Positions 17,680 to 27,803 of a stretch of DNA of 64,000 nt are shown one piece after another. The DNA comes from Rhizobium sullae (GTDB lineage Bacteria > Pseudomonadota > Alphaproteobacteria > Rhizobiales > Rhizobiaceae), in the NCBI RefSeq assembly GCF_900169785.1, contig NZ_FWER01000002.1, positions 260,225-324,224 of the forward strand. Direction: 5' to 3'. The notes beneath the pieces are model-generated. The model saw only the letters and a list, made by a program, of their open reading frames with translations. It was not told the DNA's origin and did no database searches. Both the position numbers and the translations under genes were made by a program. Position 1 is the stretch's first letter; every line of letters starts with the position of its first letter.

Positions 17680-19098
17680 CTACCGCTTCTTCTTCGACTC
17701 GTACGGATTGTCCGGCGAGCGGTAATGGATGCGGATCGGCACGCTCGGCATGTCGAAATCTTCGCGCAGACCATTGATCAAATAGCGCGTATAGGATTCC
17801 GGCAGAGCGTCTGAACGCGTGCAGGAAATCATGAAGGCCGGCGGGCGGGCCTTAACCTGCGTCATGTATTTCAGCTTGATGCGGCGGCCGGAAACGGCCG
17901 GCGGCGGATGCTGCACCTGCGCCTGCTCCAGCCAGCGGTTGAGCCTCGCCGTCGAAATGCGCTTGTTCCATATCTTGTCGGTATCTATGATCGCCTGCAT
18001 CAGCTTGTCGAGCCCTCGGCCCGTCTGGCCGGAAATGGGCACGGCGCGGATGCCGCGCGCCTGCGGCAGCAGCCGCTCGGTCTTTTCGCGCAGATCGGAG
18101 AGAACGGCCTGCGTGTCCTCGATCATGTCCCATTTGTTGAAGGCGAGCACGGCAGCGCGGCCTTCGCGCAGCACCAGATCGACAAGGTGCAGATCCTGCT
18201 TCTCGAAGGGGATCGTCGCATCAAAGACGATGACGACGAGCTCGGCGAAACGGATGGCGCGCAGCGCATCAGCTACGGAGAGCTTTTCCAGCTTCTCGAT
18301 CACCCTCGCCTTGCGGCGCATGCCAGCGGTATCGAACATCTTGATGGTGCGGCCGCGCCAGTCCCACTCGACGGAGATGGAATCGCGCGTGATGCCCGCT
18401 TCCGGCCCGGTCAGCAGCCGGTCCTCGCCGAGGAAGCGGTTGATGAGCGTCGACTTGCCGGCATTCGGCCGGCCGACGATCGCGACGCGCAGCGGCTTTG
18501 TATCGTCGTAGGCGGGCTCTTCGTCTTCCTCGCCCTCGACCTCCGACGGCCGCACGTCGACGTCGGTAACGGCGACGTCCTCCTTCGGCGGATAAGCGCG
18601 CTCCTTGCCGAGTGCCGCGACGATCGCGTCGCGCAAATCGAGCATGCCCTGTCCGTGCTCGGCCGAGATCGGCGTCGGCTCCCCAAGACCGAGCGTATAG
18701 GCGTCGTAGAAGCCACTGTCGGAGCCCTTCGCTTCGGCCTTGTTGGCAACGAGGACGACGGGCTTGCCGCGGCGGCGCAGCATCTCGGCCAAGGCGGTAT
18801 CGACCGGCGTCAGACCGGTCTTGGCGTCGACGACGAAGAGAGACAGATCGGCCTCGTCGATTGCCGCTTCCGTCTGGGCGCGCATGCGCCCCAGCAGGCT
18901 TTCGGCATCGGCCTCTTCGAGGCCGGCGGTGTCGACGATCGTGAACTTGAGGTCCATCAGCCGCGCATCGCCCGGCCGGCGGTCGCGGGTGACGCCGGGC
19001 GTATCGTCGACAAGCGCCAGTTTCTTCCCAACCAGACGGTTGAAAAGCGTCGACTTGCCGACATTCGGGCGACCGACGATCGCGACCGTAAAGCTCAT
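17680..19098 (-). CDS. der: Ribosome-assembly GTPase Der (EngA)
   Basis: Essential double-domain GTPase of 472 residues needed for maturation of the 50S ribosomal subunit. Both G domains are complete: G1 motifs GRPNVGKS and GRPNAGKS, G3 DTAGL and DTAGM, G4 NKAE and NKWD. A C-terminal KH-like domain follows, ending [12 protein letters not shown]. The acidic linker between the G domains ([11 protein letters not shown]) is typical of alphaproteobacteria. The gene follows a YfgM-like gene by 15 bases, the order also seen around der in enterobacteria, although bamB is absent here. Confidence 0.97.
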   Translation of the reverse strand: MSFTVAIVGRPNVGKSTLFNRLVGKKLALVDDTPGVTRDRRPGDARLMDLKFTIVDTAGLEEADAESLLGRMRAQTEAAIDEADLSLFVVDAKTGLTPVDTALAEMLRRRGKPVVLVANKAEAKGSDSGFYDAYTLGLGEPTPISAEHGQGMLDLRDAIVAALGKERAYPPKEDVAVTDVDVRPSEVEGEEDEEPAYDDTKPLRVAIVGRPNAGKSTLINRFLGEDRLLTGPEAGITRDSISVEWDWRGRTIKMFDTAGMRRKARVIEKLEKLSVADALRAIRFAELVVIVFDATIPFEKQDLHLVDLVLREGRAAVLAFNKWDMIEDTQAVLSDLREKTERLLPQARGIRAVPISGQTGRGLDKLMQAIIDTDKIWNKRISTARLNRWLEQAQVQHPPPAVSGRRIKLKYMTQVKARPPAFMISCTRSDALPESYTRYLINGLREDFDMPSVPIRIHYRSPDNPYESKKKR

Positions 19099-19113
19099 TA
19101 GAAATCCTTAGAT

Positions 19114-19797
19114 TCAGCCCTGTGCGGCGGGCGCCTTGCCGGATGCGGTGATGTTATCAAGCATGATCTGGGCGCGGTTTGCAATGTTGCGCGGGCTTGC
19201 GGCATCGTCGGCGATCGCCTGATACCACTGGCGGGCTTGCGCCATGTTGCCGGCCTTGTAGGCGGCAAGACCGAGCGCTTCGCGGGCCGAGTGACGGAAG
19301 GCATTCGCCGGAATGGCCATTTCCTCGACGGCGGCGGAAACCTGCTCGTAAGTACCGTTTTCGATCAGCAGCCAGCCGGCACGCATCTTGGCAGCATCGC
19401 GGACAGCTTCCGGCACGGACTGGTCCTTGCCGATCGCTTCGAAGGCGGCGATAGCCGCGGTATTGTCGCCATTCTGCGCCTGGACCGAGGCTGCGCGCAT
19501 GCGGGCGAGAACCGGATACGCGCCATGTCCTTCCTTTTCGAGCGTGGCGAGCGCGGCAAGCGCCTCGTCGCTCTTGTTCTCGTCGGCAAGCTTCATCGCC
19601 GCCAGAAACTGATCGCCGGTGCCGGACGAGCGGTTGTCGTCCCAGTAGTCAAAGGCAACTTTGCCTGTTGTGCCGACCACGATCAGAACGGCGACGGCGA
19701 TGACATAGCGGCCGAAACGGCGCCAGGCGCCCTTCATCTGGTCGGAACGGAGTTCCTCGTTGACTTCACGGATGAAGCTGTCGTCGTTGAATGCCAT
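19114..19797 (-). CDS. YfgM-like tetratricopeptide membrane protein
   Basis: Bitopic inner-membrane protein of 227 residues. A short cytoplasmic N-terminus (FNDDSFIREVNEELRSDQM) leads to one membrane helix (YVIAVAVLIVVGTTG) and a periplasmic helical-repeat domain of TPR_21 type with ALAALATLEKEGHGAYPVLA and AGWLLIENGTYE. In E. coli, YfgM associates with SecYEG and periplasmic chaperones; the same role here is inferred. It is co-transcribed with der. ATG 19797 is used because it gives the conserved MAFNDDSF start. Confidence 0.85.
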   Translation of the reverse strand: MAFNDDSFIREVNEELRSDQMKGAWRRFGRYVIAVAVLIVVGTTGKVAFDYWDDNRSSGTGDQFLAAMKLADENKSDEALAALATLEKEGHGAYPVLARMRAASVQAQNGDNTAAIAAFEAIGKDQSVPEAVRDAAKMRAGWLLIENGTYEQVSAAVEEMAIPANAFRHSAREALGLAAYKAGNMAQARQWYQAIADDAASPRNIANRAQIMLDNITASGKAPAAQG

Positions 19798-19898
19798 TCT
19801 CGTCTCCGGCACGGATAAGCCCATTGCATGCGTTGCCGCATATTGTGGGGCCTTCTACTCCATTTTGCGGCACTTGTAAGGGGGATCGCAAAGATTCG

Positions 19899-20483
19899 TC
19901 ACACGGCGAGCGGCGAAACGCCGATCAGCCATTCGTGCAGCCTGAAGGTGACCAGCGCCCAAGCGACCACGCCGATTACGGCGGCGTAGAGATCGTACTT
20001 CGCCGAGACGAAGGGCCGCAGCTTCAACTCGCCCGCCCGCTCGCGCCGCTTCAGGGCGATGCGGAGGACGACGCCCCAGGCGAGAAAGGCCGCAAACAGC
20101 AGCACCGACGAGGTCTCGCCGTTGGCCAGCAGATGCGAGAAAGCCCAGATCTTCACCGAGAGCACCATCGGATGCTTGGTCCGAACCGCAATGTGCCCCG
20201 CCGGCAGCAGCGAGGCGGCAAGACAGATGAGCGCAATCAGCATCAGCGTCACGGCGATATGCGCCATCCAGACCGGCGGCGCATAAAGCAAGCCGGTGAC
20301 CTGCCGCGCCTGGCCGAAACCGTAGATCAGCAGGATCAGCGAAAGAAGGCTCGCGATCGCATAACCGGCCTTCCAGCGGCGCTCGCCCAAGCTTGCGATC
20401 ATCGACTGACGAAAGCCGGGCGCGACGACGCGCACCAGATGGAGACCGAGAAAAAGTATGATGCCGACGATGAGCAATGCCAT
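19899..20483 (-). CDS. NnrU family membrane protein
   Basis: Integral membrane protein of 194 residues with about five or six hydrophobic helices. It begins MALLIVGIILFLGLHLVRVV and contains the conserved RTKHPMVLSVKIWAFSHLLANG block of NnrU/isoprenylcysteine methyltransferase-like proteins. NnrU was first linked to nitrite and nitric-oxide reduction in Rhodobacter, but most family members, including this one, have no denitrification genes nearby. It is divergent from the polysaccharide deacetylase gene with 118 bp between starts. Confidence 0.88.
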   Translation of the reverse strand: MALLIVGIILFLGLHLVRVVAPGFRQSMIASLGERRWKAGYAIASLLSLILLIYGFGQARQVTGLLYAPPVWMAHIAVTLMLIALICLAASLLPAGHIAVRTKHPMVLSVKIWAFSHLLANGETSSVLLFAAFLAWGVVLRIALKRRERAGELKLRPFVSAKYDLYAAVIGVVAWALVTFRLHEWLIGVSPLAV

Positions 20484-20601
20484 AGCGCGTCTCCTGTCCG
20501 TTTCCCGAGGATTAGCGGCAGCCACCGGAAAATGCCAGTGCCACCGCAGCTTCGCCGCAATTCTGTAACAGGAAAGCCGCAAACAAATTGTCGCGGTGTC
20601 C

Positions 20602-21600
20602 ATGTTTCATTCCATTTTTCCTGCCTCGCTGGCCCTTTGCCTTGTCGCTTCCCTCCCCGCCCAGGCAGCCGATCAGCCGCCGAAGCAGCTCGTGATCGTT
20701 TCCTTCGACGGCGCCCATGACAACGCGCTGTGGCAGAAGAGCCGCGAGATGGCGGCAAGGAACGGCGCGCACTTCACCTATTTTCTCTCCTGTACCTTTC
20801 TGATGAATCAAGCCACGAAGAACGCCTACCAAGCCCCTCACCAAAAACGCGGAAAGTCCAATGTCGGCTTTGCGCAGAGCGACGAGGAAATCCGCGAGCG
20901 GCTCGGCAATATCTGGCATGCGCACCTCGAAGGCCACGATATTTCGAGCCACGCCTGCGGCCATTTCGACGGCCGCCAATGGAGCGAGGCCGATTGGTCC
21001 GCCGAATACGCGACCTTCAACGCGACGCTGAAAAACGCCTGGAAAAGCGTCGGTCTTGAAGAGCCGCAGGGCTGGCAGGGCTTGGTCGAGCACGGCATCA
21101 AGGGGTTTCGCGCACCGTATCTTTCCGCAACACCGGGCGCCGACATGATCGCCGCGGAGAAGAAGGCGGGCTTTTCCTATGACGCCAGCTTGGTGACCAA
21201 AGGTCCGGCGATGCCCGTCGTCGAACACGGCGTGATCCGCTTCGGCCTGCCGCTGATCCCAGAAGGCCCGAATGAAAAACCGGTGATCGGCATGGACTAC
21301 AATCTCTTCGTCCGCCATTCCAAGGGCGAAGAAGACAAGACCGGCAGCAAGGTTTTCGAGGAGCGCGCCTACGCGGCCTTCAGGCACGCTTTCGATAGGC
21401 AATATGCGGGCGACCGCATTCCCCTCCAGCTCGGCTTCCACTTCGTGGAAATGAACGGTGGCGCCTATTGGCGCGCGCTCGACCGCCTGGTGAGCGACGT
21501 CTGCCGCCGCGCCGATGTGGCTTGCGTCAGCTACGCGGAAGCGATCCCGATGATCGAAGCACGCGGGACGCTGAGGGAACAGGAGACTTCGGGGCTATGA
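20602..21600 (+). CDS. Secreted polysaccharide deacetylase family protein
   Basis: Exported NodB-homology protein of 332 residues. A signal peptide (SIFPASLALCLVASLPAQA) precedes the deacetylase core: the first motif VIVSFDGAHDNALW with metal-binding Asp, the second DISSHACGHFDG with two spaced histidines, and GFRAPYLSAT with the Arg-x-Pro motif. It likely removes N-acetyl groups from a peptidoglycan- or chitin-like polymer in the envelope. ATG 20602 is preferred to a GTG two codons upstream. It ends beside a Rhizobium-type repeat that separates it from convergent bacA. Confidence 0.87.
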   Translation: MFHSIFPASLALCLVASLPAQAADQPPKQLVIVSFDGAHDNALWQKSREMAARNGAHFTYFLSCTFLMNQATKNAYQAPHQKRGKSNVGFAQSDEEIRERLGNIWHAHLEGHDISSHACGHFDGRQWSEADWSAEYATFNATLKNAWKSVGLEEPQGWQGLVEHGIKGFRAPYLSATPGADMIAAEKKAGFSYDASLVTKGPAMPVVEHGVIRFGLPLIPEGPNEKPVIGMDYNLFVRHSKGEEDKTGSKVFEERAYAAFRHAFDRQYAGDRIPLQLGFHFVEMNGGAYWRALDRLVSDVCRRADVACVSYAEAIPMIEARGTLREQETSGL

Positions 21601-21637
21601 GGTCGCTTCTACGCGTCCATTGAAACTCATACCAGGC

Positions 21638-21828
21638 GGCCCCCTCATCCGCCCTTCGGGCACCTTCTCCTCGCTGGGGAGAAGGTGAAAGTGGCACGCC
21701 CGCCAACTTTATCACTGCCCTCACCATTGATCAGCGCCACCACAATCATTCCACCTTTCGAGTGGCGCAAACGCCGCCGCCACGAGGCCCTTCTCCCCTC
21801 GGGAGAAGGTGCCGGATGACGGGGGCGC
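21638..21828. repeat. RIME-like intergenic mosaic element
   Basis: Two inverted copies of a GC-rich palindromic unit face each other across about 80 bases. The left copy contains CCCCCTCATCCG and the hairpin CACCTTCTCC...GGAGAAGGTG (21661-21687). The right copy contains the hairpin CCTTCTCCC...GGGAGAAGG followed by CCGGATGACGGGGG. This is the look of RIME1 elements of Rhizobium. It fills the space between the converging deacetylase and bacA genes and may terminate both transcripts. Confidence 0.8.
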
Positions 21829-21878
21829 CGCAAACCGGAACGTTCGAGTTAGCGGAAATAAAATCCGCATACCATGCC

Positions 21879-23144
21879 TCAACCGTCGGCGTGAACGACG
21901 CCTGCTTCACGCTCCAGATAGCGTTGGTCGATTTCCGGCAGCGGTTCGCCCTCAATCGCCGATTCAAACGTCCGCAGGCGCTTATAGATCGACAGCAACT
22001 CAACGATCGTCGTCCACGAATTGACGAGATACTGGAACGAGCCGCGCACCTGATCGAATACATTGTTGATCTGTGTCATCAGGCCGAGCGTCAGCTTGCC
22101 GGCGACAATCGAGGGAATGAGCACGATCAGGCTGAAGAGGTTGTCTGCCTGCAGGTAGAAGATGCGGGCGACGTTGAAATACATGTAGTGGAAATAGAGG
22201 CGGAAGTAGTTCCGGCGGACGTTGGCGAAGAGCTCGGCGACAGTCGGAGGCGCGGCACGATCGGCATGGTCCTCGCCGTAGACGAGTTCTTTTCGATAAG
22301 ACGCCTCAACGCGCTGGTTGCGAAATTCCAGTCCCGGCAGCTTGATACCGACTAGGCCGAGGAACACTGTGCCGAAGATCGACCAGAAGATAGCCGCCCA
22401 CACGAGCGCATGCGGCACCTCGCCGATCAGCGGCAGTTCGGTGATGCTTGCACCGATCTTGAAGAGCACCGGCAAGAAGGCGATCAGCGTCATGACAGAG
22501 CTGACGAGGTTGACGCCGAGGCTTTCCATCGTAGTGGAGAAGCGCATCGTGTCTTCCTGAACGCGCTGGGAGGCACCTTCGATATGGCGGAGCTTCGGCC
22601 AGTGTGCCATGTAGTATCCATTCATCGCTGTGCGCCAGCGGAATATCCAGTGGCTTACGAAGAACAGGTTCAGCACGCCGACAGTAATCGCTACAAAGGC
22701 GATGCCGGCAAAGCCCAGCATGCCAAAATAGAACTCTGAGGCCGGAACGGATCCGACTGTGGTCAGTGCCTTCTGTATCAAGTTGTAAAAAGGGCCATAC
22801 CAGGCATTAACTGCCACACTGACTTGAACCGAAAAGTAGGTATTGAAGATGATCAGCGCCGAGCCGAGCACGGACCACATCTGCCAACGATGGGGGCTGT
22901 AGGCGAACCAGAAGCCCGCAAAGAGCGCGACCGCGACGATGTAGTAGATATAGAACCACAGGAACGGCGTCGACCAGAACACTGAAACCCCGATCGGGGC
23001 CTCCTGCCCGGGCGGCAGCGGTGCCAAGCCAATGACAGCGCCTAGGCGGGAGCCGCCAAAATACCAGAGCAGAACGGCGAGAAGCGCCCAAACCACAGCT
23101 GAGGTGAAGAAGAGTTTCGGCTTGGGGAAATACGATACAAACAC
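21879..23144 (-). CDS. bacA: Peptide antibiotic/peptide transporter BacA (SbmA family)
   Basis: Inner-membrane peptide importer of 421 residues, the length of Sinorhizobium BacA, with about seven or eight membrane segments. It takes up proline-rich and other antimicrobial peptides; in rhizobia it is needed for survival of bacteroids exposed to plant NCR peptides and for very-long-chain fatty acid modification of lipid A. The start [16 protein letters not shown] and the C-terminal [14 protein letters not shown] are diagnostic. Translation probably begins at GTG 23144, since no ATG lies near the conserved N-terminus. Presence of bacA alone does not show that the strain is symbiotic. Confidence 0.95.
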   Translation of the reverse strand: MFVSYFPKPKLFFTSAVVWALLAVLLWYFGGSRLGAVIGLAPLPPGQEAPIGVSVFWSTPFLWFYIYYIVAVALFAGFWFAYSPHRWQMWSVLGSALIIFNTYFSVQVSVAVNAWYGPFYNLIQKALTTVGSVPASEFYFGMLGFAGIAFVAITVGVLNLFFVSHWIFRWRTAMNGYYMAHWPKLRHIEGASQRVQEDTMRFSTTMESLGVNLVSSVMTLIAFLPVLFKIGASITELPLIGEVPHALVWAAIFWSIFGTVFLGLVGIKLPGLEFRNQRVEASYRKELVYGEDHADRAAPPTVAELFANVRRNYFRLYFHYMYFNVARIFYLQADNLFSLIVLIPSIVAGKLTLGLMTQINNVFDQVRGSFQYLVNSWTTIVELLSIYKRLRTFESAIEGEPLPEIDQRYLEREAGVVHADG

Positions 23145-23266
23145 GGGTGACGTTGCTTTCCTGAACTGGAATCTTGGGAGTATCAGCTGACTGATTGTGC
23201 CGGAAACTATGGCAGTTCGAAGAAGGCAGCAATGGGTTTGGCCCATTGTTACGCATTTGTAACGGC

Positions 23267-24448
23267 TTATCCCAGTTTCTTGATCACCGGCAGCACGAGC
23301 GCGGCGCATAGGATGAGGGCTGCAGCGGCGATATAGGTCGGCAGGATGAAGCTGCCCGTTTGCTCGGCGATCCAGCCGGCGACGACGGGGCCGACGATCT
23401 GGCCGAGACCGAAAGCGGCGGTCATCGTTGCGAAGATGCGGCGCGCGCTTTCCGGCGCCAGCTTGCGGCCGATCTGAAGCCCGTAGGCGGTGATGGCGAG
23501 GAAGGTCGCGCCGAAGAGAGCCCCGCCGATCAGCGGCGCCAGCGAATGCGGCAGCATCACGGTCGCGAGAACGCCGAGCGCCTCTATGAGAAGAGCGGTG
23601 ACATAGACCCAGCCGAGGCCAAGCGGATAGACCAGCGGCCGCCACGCAAAAAGCGCAACAGCTGCCGTCAGTCCGGCGATGAACCAGCAGAGGAATTCAA
23701 CCATCTGCCCCGCCGCATCCATGCGCGCGATGGCAACGAGGAAAGTCGCGGTGATCACGTAGCCGAAACCGAAGATGCCGTAGGACAGCGTCAGCAGAGC
23801 CACCGGCGGCCTCCAGGCGATCGGCGGCTCCTTGCCGGAATTGCCCGCACGCACCGGAGCCGATGGCAGCAGAAGCCAGACGGCGGCGAGGCTGATTGCC
23901 GAAAAGACCGCACCGCCGATCCAGTCGGCTTGCCAGCCCGAGGCACCGGTAAAGATGAGGCCAATCAGCATCACCATGACCGAAGAAAGCGCAATGCCAG
24001 CACCCGGGCCGCCGAAATGCGCCGCCTGAACGTGGTCGTTGCCTGCCGCAGCACCATGACTCAAGACGATCGACGAGGTGAAGATCATCGCAAAGGCGCT
24101 CGCCAGTCCGGCCAGAAAGCGGATGACCGCAAAGGCGGCAACAGAATCGGTCGCGGCCATGGCCGCGAGCAGCACAGCATTCGCCAGAAGTGCCAACAGT
24201 GCGACCTTGCGTTCGCGACCCGTCGCCCAGCTGTAAGCAGCAAGCACGGCGCCCGCGAGGTATCCTGCGAAATTGGCCGAGGCGATAAACCCGGCATCGG
24301 CCGCCGAAAGCGGCACGCCGCTCATCATTCCGGGCAGGATGGGCGTATAGGAAAACCGCCCGAACCCCATCGCCGCCGACATCGCGATCATGCCGGCAAG
24401 GGCCGTCCGCAAGAGGTTCGCTGGTTCAGTATCGCCGCGTGCCAACAT
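23267..24448 (-). CDS. MFS transporter, YbfB/YjiJ family
   Basis: Twelve-helix major-facilitator permease of 393 residues. The opening segment [17 protein letters not shown] is the hallmark of the YbfB family, and [17 protein letters not shown] is another conserved block. Substrate unknown; efflux is likely. It is divergent from a PadR regulator gene, with repeated ACGAYATAT sequences in the shared intergenic region, so the regulator probably represses it. An alternative ATG lies seven codons upstream (24469). Confidence 0.88.
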   Translation of the reverse strand: MLARGDTEPANLLRTALAGMIAMSAAMGFGRFSYTPILPGMMSGVPLSAADAGFIASANFAGYLAGAVLAAYSWATGRERKVALLALLANAVLLAAMAATDSVAAFAVIRFLAGLASAFAMIFTSSIVLSHGAAAGNDHVQAAHFGGPGAGIALSSVMVMLIGLIFTGASGWQADWIGGAVFSAISLAAVWLLLPSAPVRAGNSGKEPPIAWRPPVALLTLSYGIFGFGYVITATFLVAIARMDAAGQMVEFLCWFIAGLTAAVALFAWRPLVYPLGLGWVYVTALLIEALGVLATVMLPHSLAPLIGGALFGATFLAITAYGLQIGRKLAPESARRIFATMTAAFGLGQIVGPVVAGWIAEQTGSFILPTYIAAAALILCAALVLPVIKKLG

Positions 24449-24537
24449 GCTCGCTTTATCGCGCTGCACAATGGCAGGGACAAACGAGAAAATCTGATCG
24501 ATCGATCAATTCCACAAATCCTTGATGCCTCTCTTGA

Positions 24538-24575
24538 ACGATATATCTTACGACATATATTTTACGATATATTTC
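24538..24575. promoter_or_regulatory. Probable PadR operator between the MFS and padR-type genes
   Basis: Three direct repeats of ACGAYATAT begin at 24538, 24550 and 24564, and ATATATC (24541-24547) with GATATAT (24566-24572) make an exact inverted repeat. This AT-rich block stands out in GC-rich DNA and is centred between two divergent starts (24448 and 24606), as expected for an autoregulated PadR operator. Confidence 0.6.
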
Positions 24576-24605
24576 TGGATATGACCAACGATAAAGGAGC
24601 AGACC

Positions 24606-25190
24606 ATGAGAGGTTTCAGAGGTAGCGGCATGTTCGGCGAAGCGATGCGGATGGGAATGGGCCGCAAGTTTGCGGCCGCTGATCTTCAACTGGTGCTGCT
24701 GGCGCTGCTCGACGAGCGTCCGCGTCACGGCTACGAGCTCATCAAGACCCTGGAGGAGCGCTCGGGCGGTTTCTACGTTCCGAGCCCCGGCGTCATCTAT
24801 CCGGCACTGACTTATCTGGAAGAGACCGAGTTGGCCGAAGTCGAGAACGAAGGCACCAAGAAGCTCTACAAGATCACCGAACGCGGCAGACAGAAGGTCG
24901 AGGAGAACCGCGCGATGATCCAGCACACGCTGAACAAGCTCGAACGCATCGGCGAGAAGATGGCTTTCGTCAACCGCATGTTCGATCCGGACCACCACGG
25001 CCGCCATCGCGACGCCGAGGACGAGGAAGAGTTGATGCGCGACAATGGCGACATCCGCGCCGCCCGTACGCTGCTGCGCGCCGCACTCAGGATGCGCTAT
25101 CCATGGTCAAAGGCCGAAGCCGCCCGCATCGCCGGCATCCTGGAACGCGCCGCAACGGAAATTCTGCAAGGTGGCAAGCCGCAGACGTGA
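24606..25190 (+). CDS. PadR family transcriptional regulator
   Basis: DNA-binding protein of 194 residues. The winged helix spans roughly residues 22-95, with LVLLALLDERPRHGYELIK, the PSPGVIYPALTYLEE recognition region and a wing KLYKITERGR. A C-terminal dimerisation helix follows. The Gly/Met-rich N-terminus (MRGFRGSGMFGEAMRMGMG) is common in alphaproteobacterial PadR proteins. It likely senses a small molecule and represses itself and the divergent MFS gene through the repeats just upstream. The ribosome site AAAGGAG supports ATG 24606. Confidence 0.9.
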   Translation: MRGFRGSGMFGEAMRMGMGRKFAAADLQLVLLALLDERPRHGYELIKTLEERSGGFYVPSPGVIYPALTYLEETELAEVENEGTKKLYKITERGRQKVEENRAMIQHTLNKLERIGEKMAFVNRMFDPDHHGRHRDAEDEEELMRDNGDIRAARTLLRAALRMRYPWSKAEAARIAGILERAATEILQGGKPQT

Positions 25191-25213
25191 GGGTGAGGCA
25201 GGCTCCCTCCGAT

Positions 25214-25398
25214 CCCCTCACCTGCAATTTCTAGCACTTAGCCTGCGGCTAAATGCTAAATGCCGAAATTGCTTCCTCTCCCACAGTGGGGAGAGGAACT
25301 CGCCGCACGCTCGGCGCCCCTACCTCTCCCTTTGTGGGAGAGGGTACGAACTCTTGTCCTTGGCCGCCGGCCAAGGCTTAGATTTCGCTGGTGAGGGG
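25214..25398. repeat. Palindromic intergenic repeat element, about 185 bp
   Basis: The outer ends are an imperfect inverted repeat (CCCCTCACCTGCAATTTCT against CCCCTCACCAGCGAAATCT on the other strand). Inside are a long hairpin at about 25223-25271 closed by GCAATTTC/GAAATTGC and two smaller ones built from CCTCTCCCAC-type arms. The structure resembles the small non-coding repeats scattered in Rhizobiaceae genomes. It lies between the converging padR-type and map genes and holds no gene. Confidence 0.7.
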
Positions 25399-25424
25399 GT
25401 AACACTATGTCGCGAGACTTGCCG

Positions 25425-26183
25425 CTAGACCCCGCCATCCGGCAGCGTCAAAATCAGTGGCCCGTTCCGCGTCGCCACGACCGTATGCTCGAACTGCACG
25501 GTAGGCGCCTGCGGATCGGCGTAGAGCGTCCAGGCGTCGTCGCCGCCTTCGGCCCATGTCGCGCCGAGCGACAGGAAAGGCTCGACGGTAAAGACGAGGC
25601 CCTCGGTCATCATCCGCTTCTCGGAAGGATCGGGCCAAGTGGAAAGCTCGGCGGGCTCTTCGTGCAACGAGCGGCCGACGCCGTGGCTTGCGAGATTGGC
25701 GACCAGCGTATAGCGGTTCTTCACTGCGAATGCACCGACGGCCTTGCCGATCTTCGCCAGCGGCTCGCCGGCCCTCACTTGGTTGAGACCTACCCAGAGC
25801 GCCCGCTTGCCGTCGCGGCAGAGCCTCTCGATCTTTGGCTTGACCGGCGGCACGGTGAAGGAGGCGCCGGTATCGGCGAAGAAACCGTCCTTTTCGGCCG
25901 AGACATCGATGTTGATGAGATCGCCCGGGCGGATCACACGCGCTCCCGGAATGCCGTGGGCGATTTCCTCGTTGACGCTGATGCAGGTCGCACCCGGAAA
26001 CTGGTAGCAGAATTCCGGCGCTGAACGCGCGCCCGCATCTTCCAGCGCCCTGCGGCCGATCTGATCGAGCTCCAGCGTTGTCATGCCGGGCTCGACTGCT
26101 GCCGCCATCACCTGAATGGCGTTGGCGCAGATGCGGCCGATCTCCTTGAGCTTTACCAGTTCGTCGTCGTTTTCGATTACCAT
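25425..26183 (-). CDS. map: Type I methionine aminopeptidase
   Basis: Cytosolic metalloenzyme of 252 residues that removes the initiator methionine from nascent proteins. The five metal ligands are visible: two Asp in the INIDVSAEKDGFFADTG region, His in ASHGVGRSLHEEP, Glu in FTVEPFLS and Glu in FEHTVVA. The spacing and lack of an N-terminal zinc-finger extension fit bacterial type Ia. It is probably not the only map copy, since rhizobia often carry two, but that cannot be seen here. Confidence 0.93.
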   Translation of the reverse strand: MVIENDDELVKLKEIGRICANAIQVMAAAVEPGMTTLELDQIGRRALEDAGARSAPEFCYQFPGATCISVNEEIAHGIPGARVIRPGDLINIDVSAEKDGFFADTGASFTVPPVKPKIERLCRDGKRALWVGLNQVRAGEPLAKIGKAVGAFAVKNRYTLVANLASHGVGRSLHEEPAELSTWPDPSEKRMMTEGLVFTVEPFLSLGATWAEGGDDAWTLYADPQAPTVQFEHTVVATRNGPLILTLPDGGV

Positions 26184-26224
26184 AATTTTTTCCGGCCTGC
26201 CGCAAGGCGCAGGCCATCGCGGGT

Positions 26225-27286
26225 TCAGGCCGTGGCTTTCGCCCCTTCGCCAGCGTCAGTCAATGCCTTTCTGACAAGCGGGGCCACTTTCGTACCGTAG
26301 AGCTCGATGCCCCGCATGACCTGCTCATGCGGCATGAGGCCGATCGCCATCTGCAGCAGGAAACGGTCGTTCCTGAATATCCTGTGATGTGCGACGATCT
26401 TTTCGGCCACCACCTCCGGGTCTCCGACGAAGAGGGCCCCGGAAGGCCCGCGCGACATGTCGAAATGCGCCCGGCTCGTCGGTCCCCAGCCGCGCTCGCG
26501 GCCGATGCGGTTCATGACCTCCGCCTGCGGACCGTAGAATTGGTCGGCTGCCGCATCCGTCGTATCGGCGATGAAGCCATGGACGTTGATACTGGTCTTC
26601 AGCTTCGCCTGATCCTGTCCGGCCCGGCCCGCTGCCTCGCGGTAGAGATCGAAGAGCGGCGCAAAACGGCGCGGCTCACCGCCGATGATCGCAAGCGCCA
26701 CCGGAAGGCCGAGCGCACCGGCGCGCGCCACGGATTGCGGCGTCCCGCCGACAGCGATCCAGAGCGGCAGCGGATGCTGCAGCGGGCGCGGATAGACACC
26801 GCGGCCGTTGACCGGCGCCCGCAGCTCGCCCTGCCATGTGATGGTCTCGCCTTCGCGGAGCGTCATTAGCAGATCGAGCTTCTCTTCGAAAAGCTGGTCG
26901 TAGTCTTCGAGGTTGTAGCCGAAGAGCGGAAAGGATTCGATGAACGAGCCACGCCCCGCCATGATCTCGGCCCGGCCGTTGGAAATCAGATCGAGCGTTG
27001 CAAACTGCTGGAACACACGAACTGGATCATCTGAGGAAAGCACCGTCACCGCGCTGGTCAGCCGGATATTCTTGGTCTTCACCGCCGCCGCAGCCAGCGC
27101 CACCGCAGGCGCGGAAACGGCATAATCGGGCCGGTGATGTTCGCCGAGCCCGAACACATCGAGCCCCACCTGGTCGGCAAGCTCGATCTCCTCGATGAGA
27201 TGCTTGAGCCGCTCGGCTCCTTCGGCACCCTTGCTGCGCTCAGGGTTCGGATTGACGTCGGCGAAGGTATAAAGACCCAGTTCCAT
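26225..27286 (-). CDS. LLM class flavin-dependent oxidoreductase
   Basis: Luciferase-like monooxygenase fold of 353 residues, expected to use reduced flavin on an unknown substrate. It begins [11 protein letters not shown] and carries [15 protein letters not shown] and [18 protein letters not shown], typical of the family. ATG 27286 is chosen because AGGA sits eight bases upstream; an in-frame ATG three codons earlier is possible. The gene stands alone, 41 bases before map on the same strand, so the two may be co-transcribed. Confidence 0.9.
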   Translation of the reverse strand: MELGLYTFADVNPNPERSKGAEGAERLKHLIEEIELADQVGLDVFGLGEHHRPDYAVSAPAVALAAAAVKTKNIRLTSAVTVLSSDDPVRVFQQFATLDLISNGRAEIMAGRGSFIESFPLFGYNLEDYDQLFEEKLDLLMTLREGETITWQGELRAPVNGRGVYPRPLQHPLPLWIAVGGTPQSVARAGALGLPVALAIIGGEPRRFAPLFDLYREAAGRAGQDQAKLKTSINVHGFIADTTDAAADQFYGPQAEVMNRIGRERGWGPTSRAHFDMSRGPSGALFVGDPEVVAEKIVAHHRIFRNDRFLLQMAIGLMPHEQVMRGIELYGTKVAPLVRKALTDAGEGAKATA

Positions 27287-27387
27287 GCTCGGCATCCTGT
27301 TGAGTGTGCCCATGGAGATAAGAAGACGGGCAGCGGAGGGCAACCGGAAATTCTGGAACGGACCGTTCGATGAAATTGATGGGTGAC

Positions 27388-27803
27388 TTAGGGTCGCCGC
27401 TCCCAGGGATTGATGATCTCGACGCCCATCCCCTGGAAGTCGCGGGTATTGCGGGTCAAGAGCGTCAGATTGCGCACGATCGCCGTCGCACCGATAAACG
27501 CATCCCGCGTCGAGCGGGCACGTGCAATGCGGCACAGCGCAGCGCAATCCCCTGGTCGATGTCGATAATACGGCCTTGCATCTGCGTCCTTGCTTTGACG
27601 AACCAATTCCGCAAGATCGAACTTTGATGCGCATCGCGCCGCTCCAGCCTCAATATCCCGTTCCCGATCTCGAAAAGCGTCACGACCGAAACATAGAGAC
27701 GCTCGGAAGATACCGTCGAAAACCATTCGGCAAAGACAGAATCTGCCTTGCCGGTGAGCAGCTTGCGGAATTCCGACAGGACGTTCGTGTCGATGAGATA
27801 CAT
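27388..27803 (-). pseudogene. VapC-like PIN-domain toxin, inactivated by a frameshift
   Basis: The N-terminal two thirds read MYLIDTNVLSEFRK with the first active-site Asp and [14 protein letters not shown] with the acidic second motif. The frame then goes astray near 27520, and the rest of the PIN domain ([33 protein letters not shown]) continues in another frame to 27388. A single missing base near CCCGCTCGACGCGG explains the shift. Uninterrupted, the product would be about 138 residues, a normal VapC length. A sequencing error cannot be excluded, but the partner antitoxin is also broken. Confidence 0.82.
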
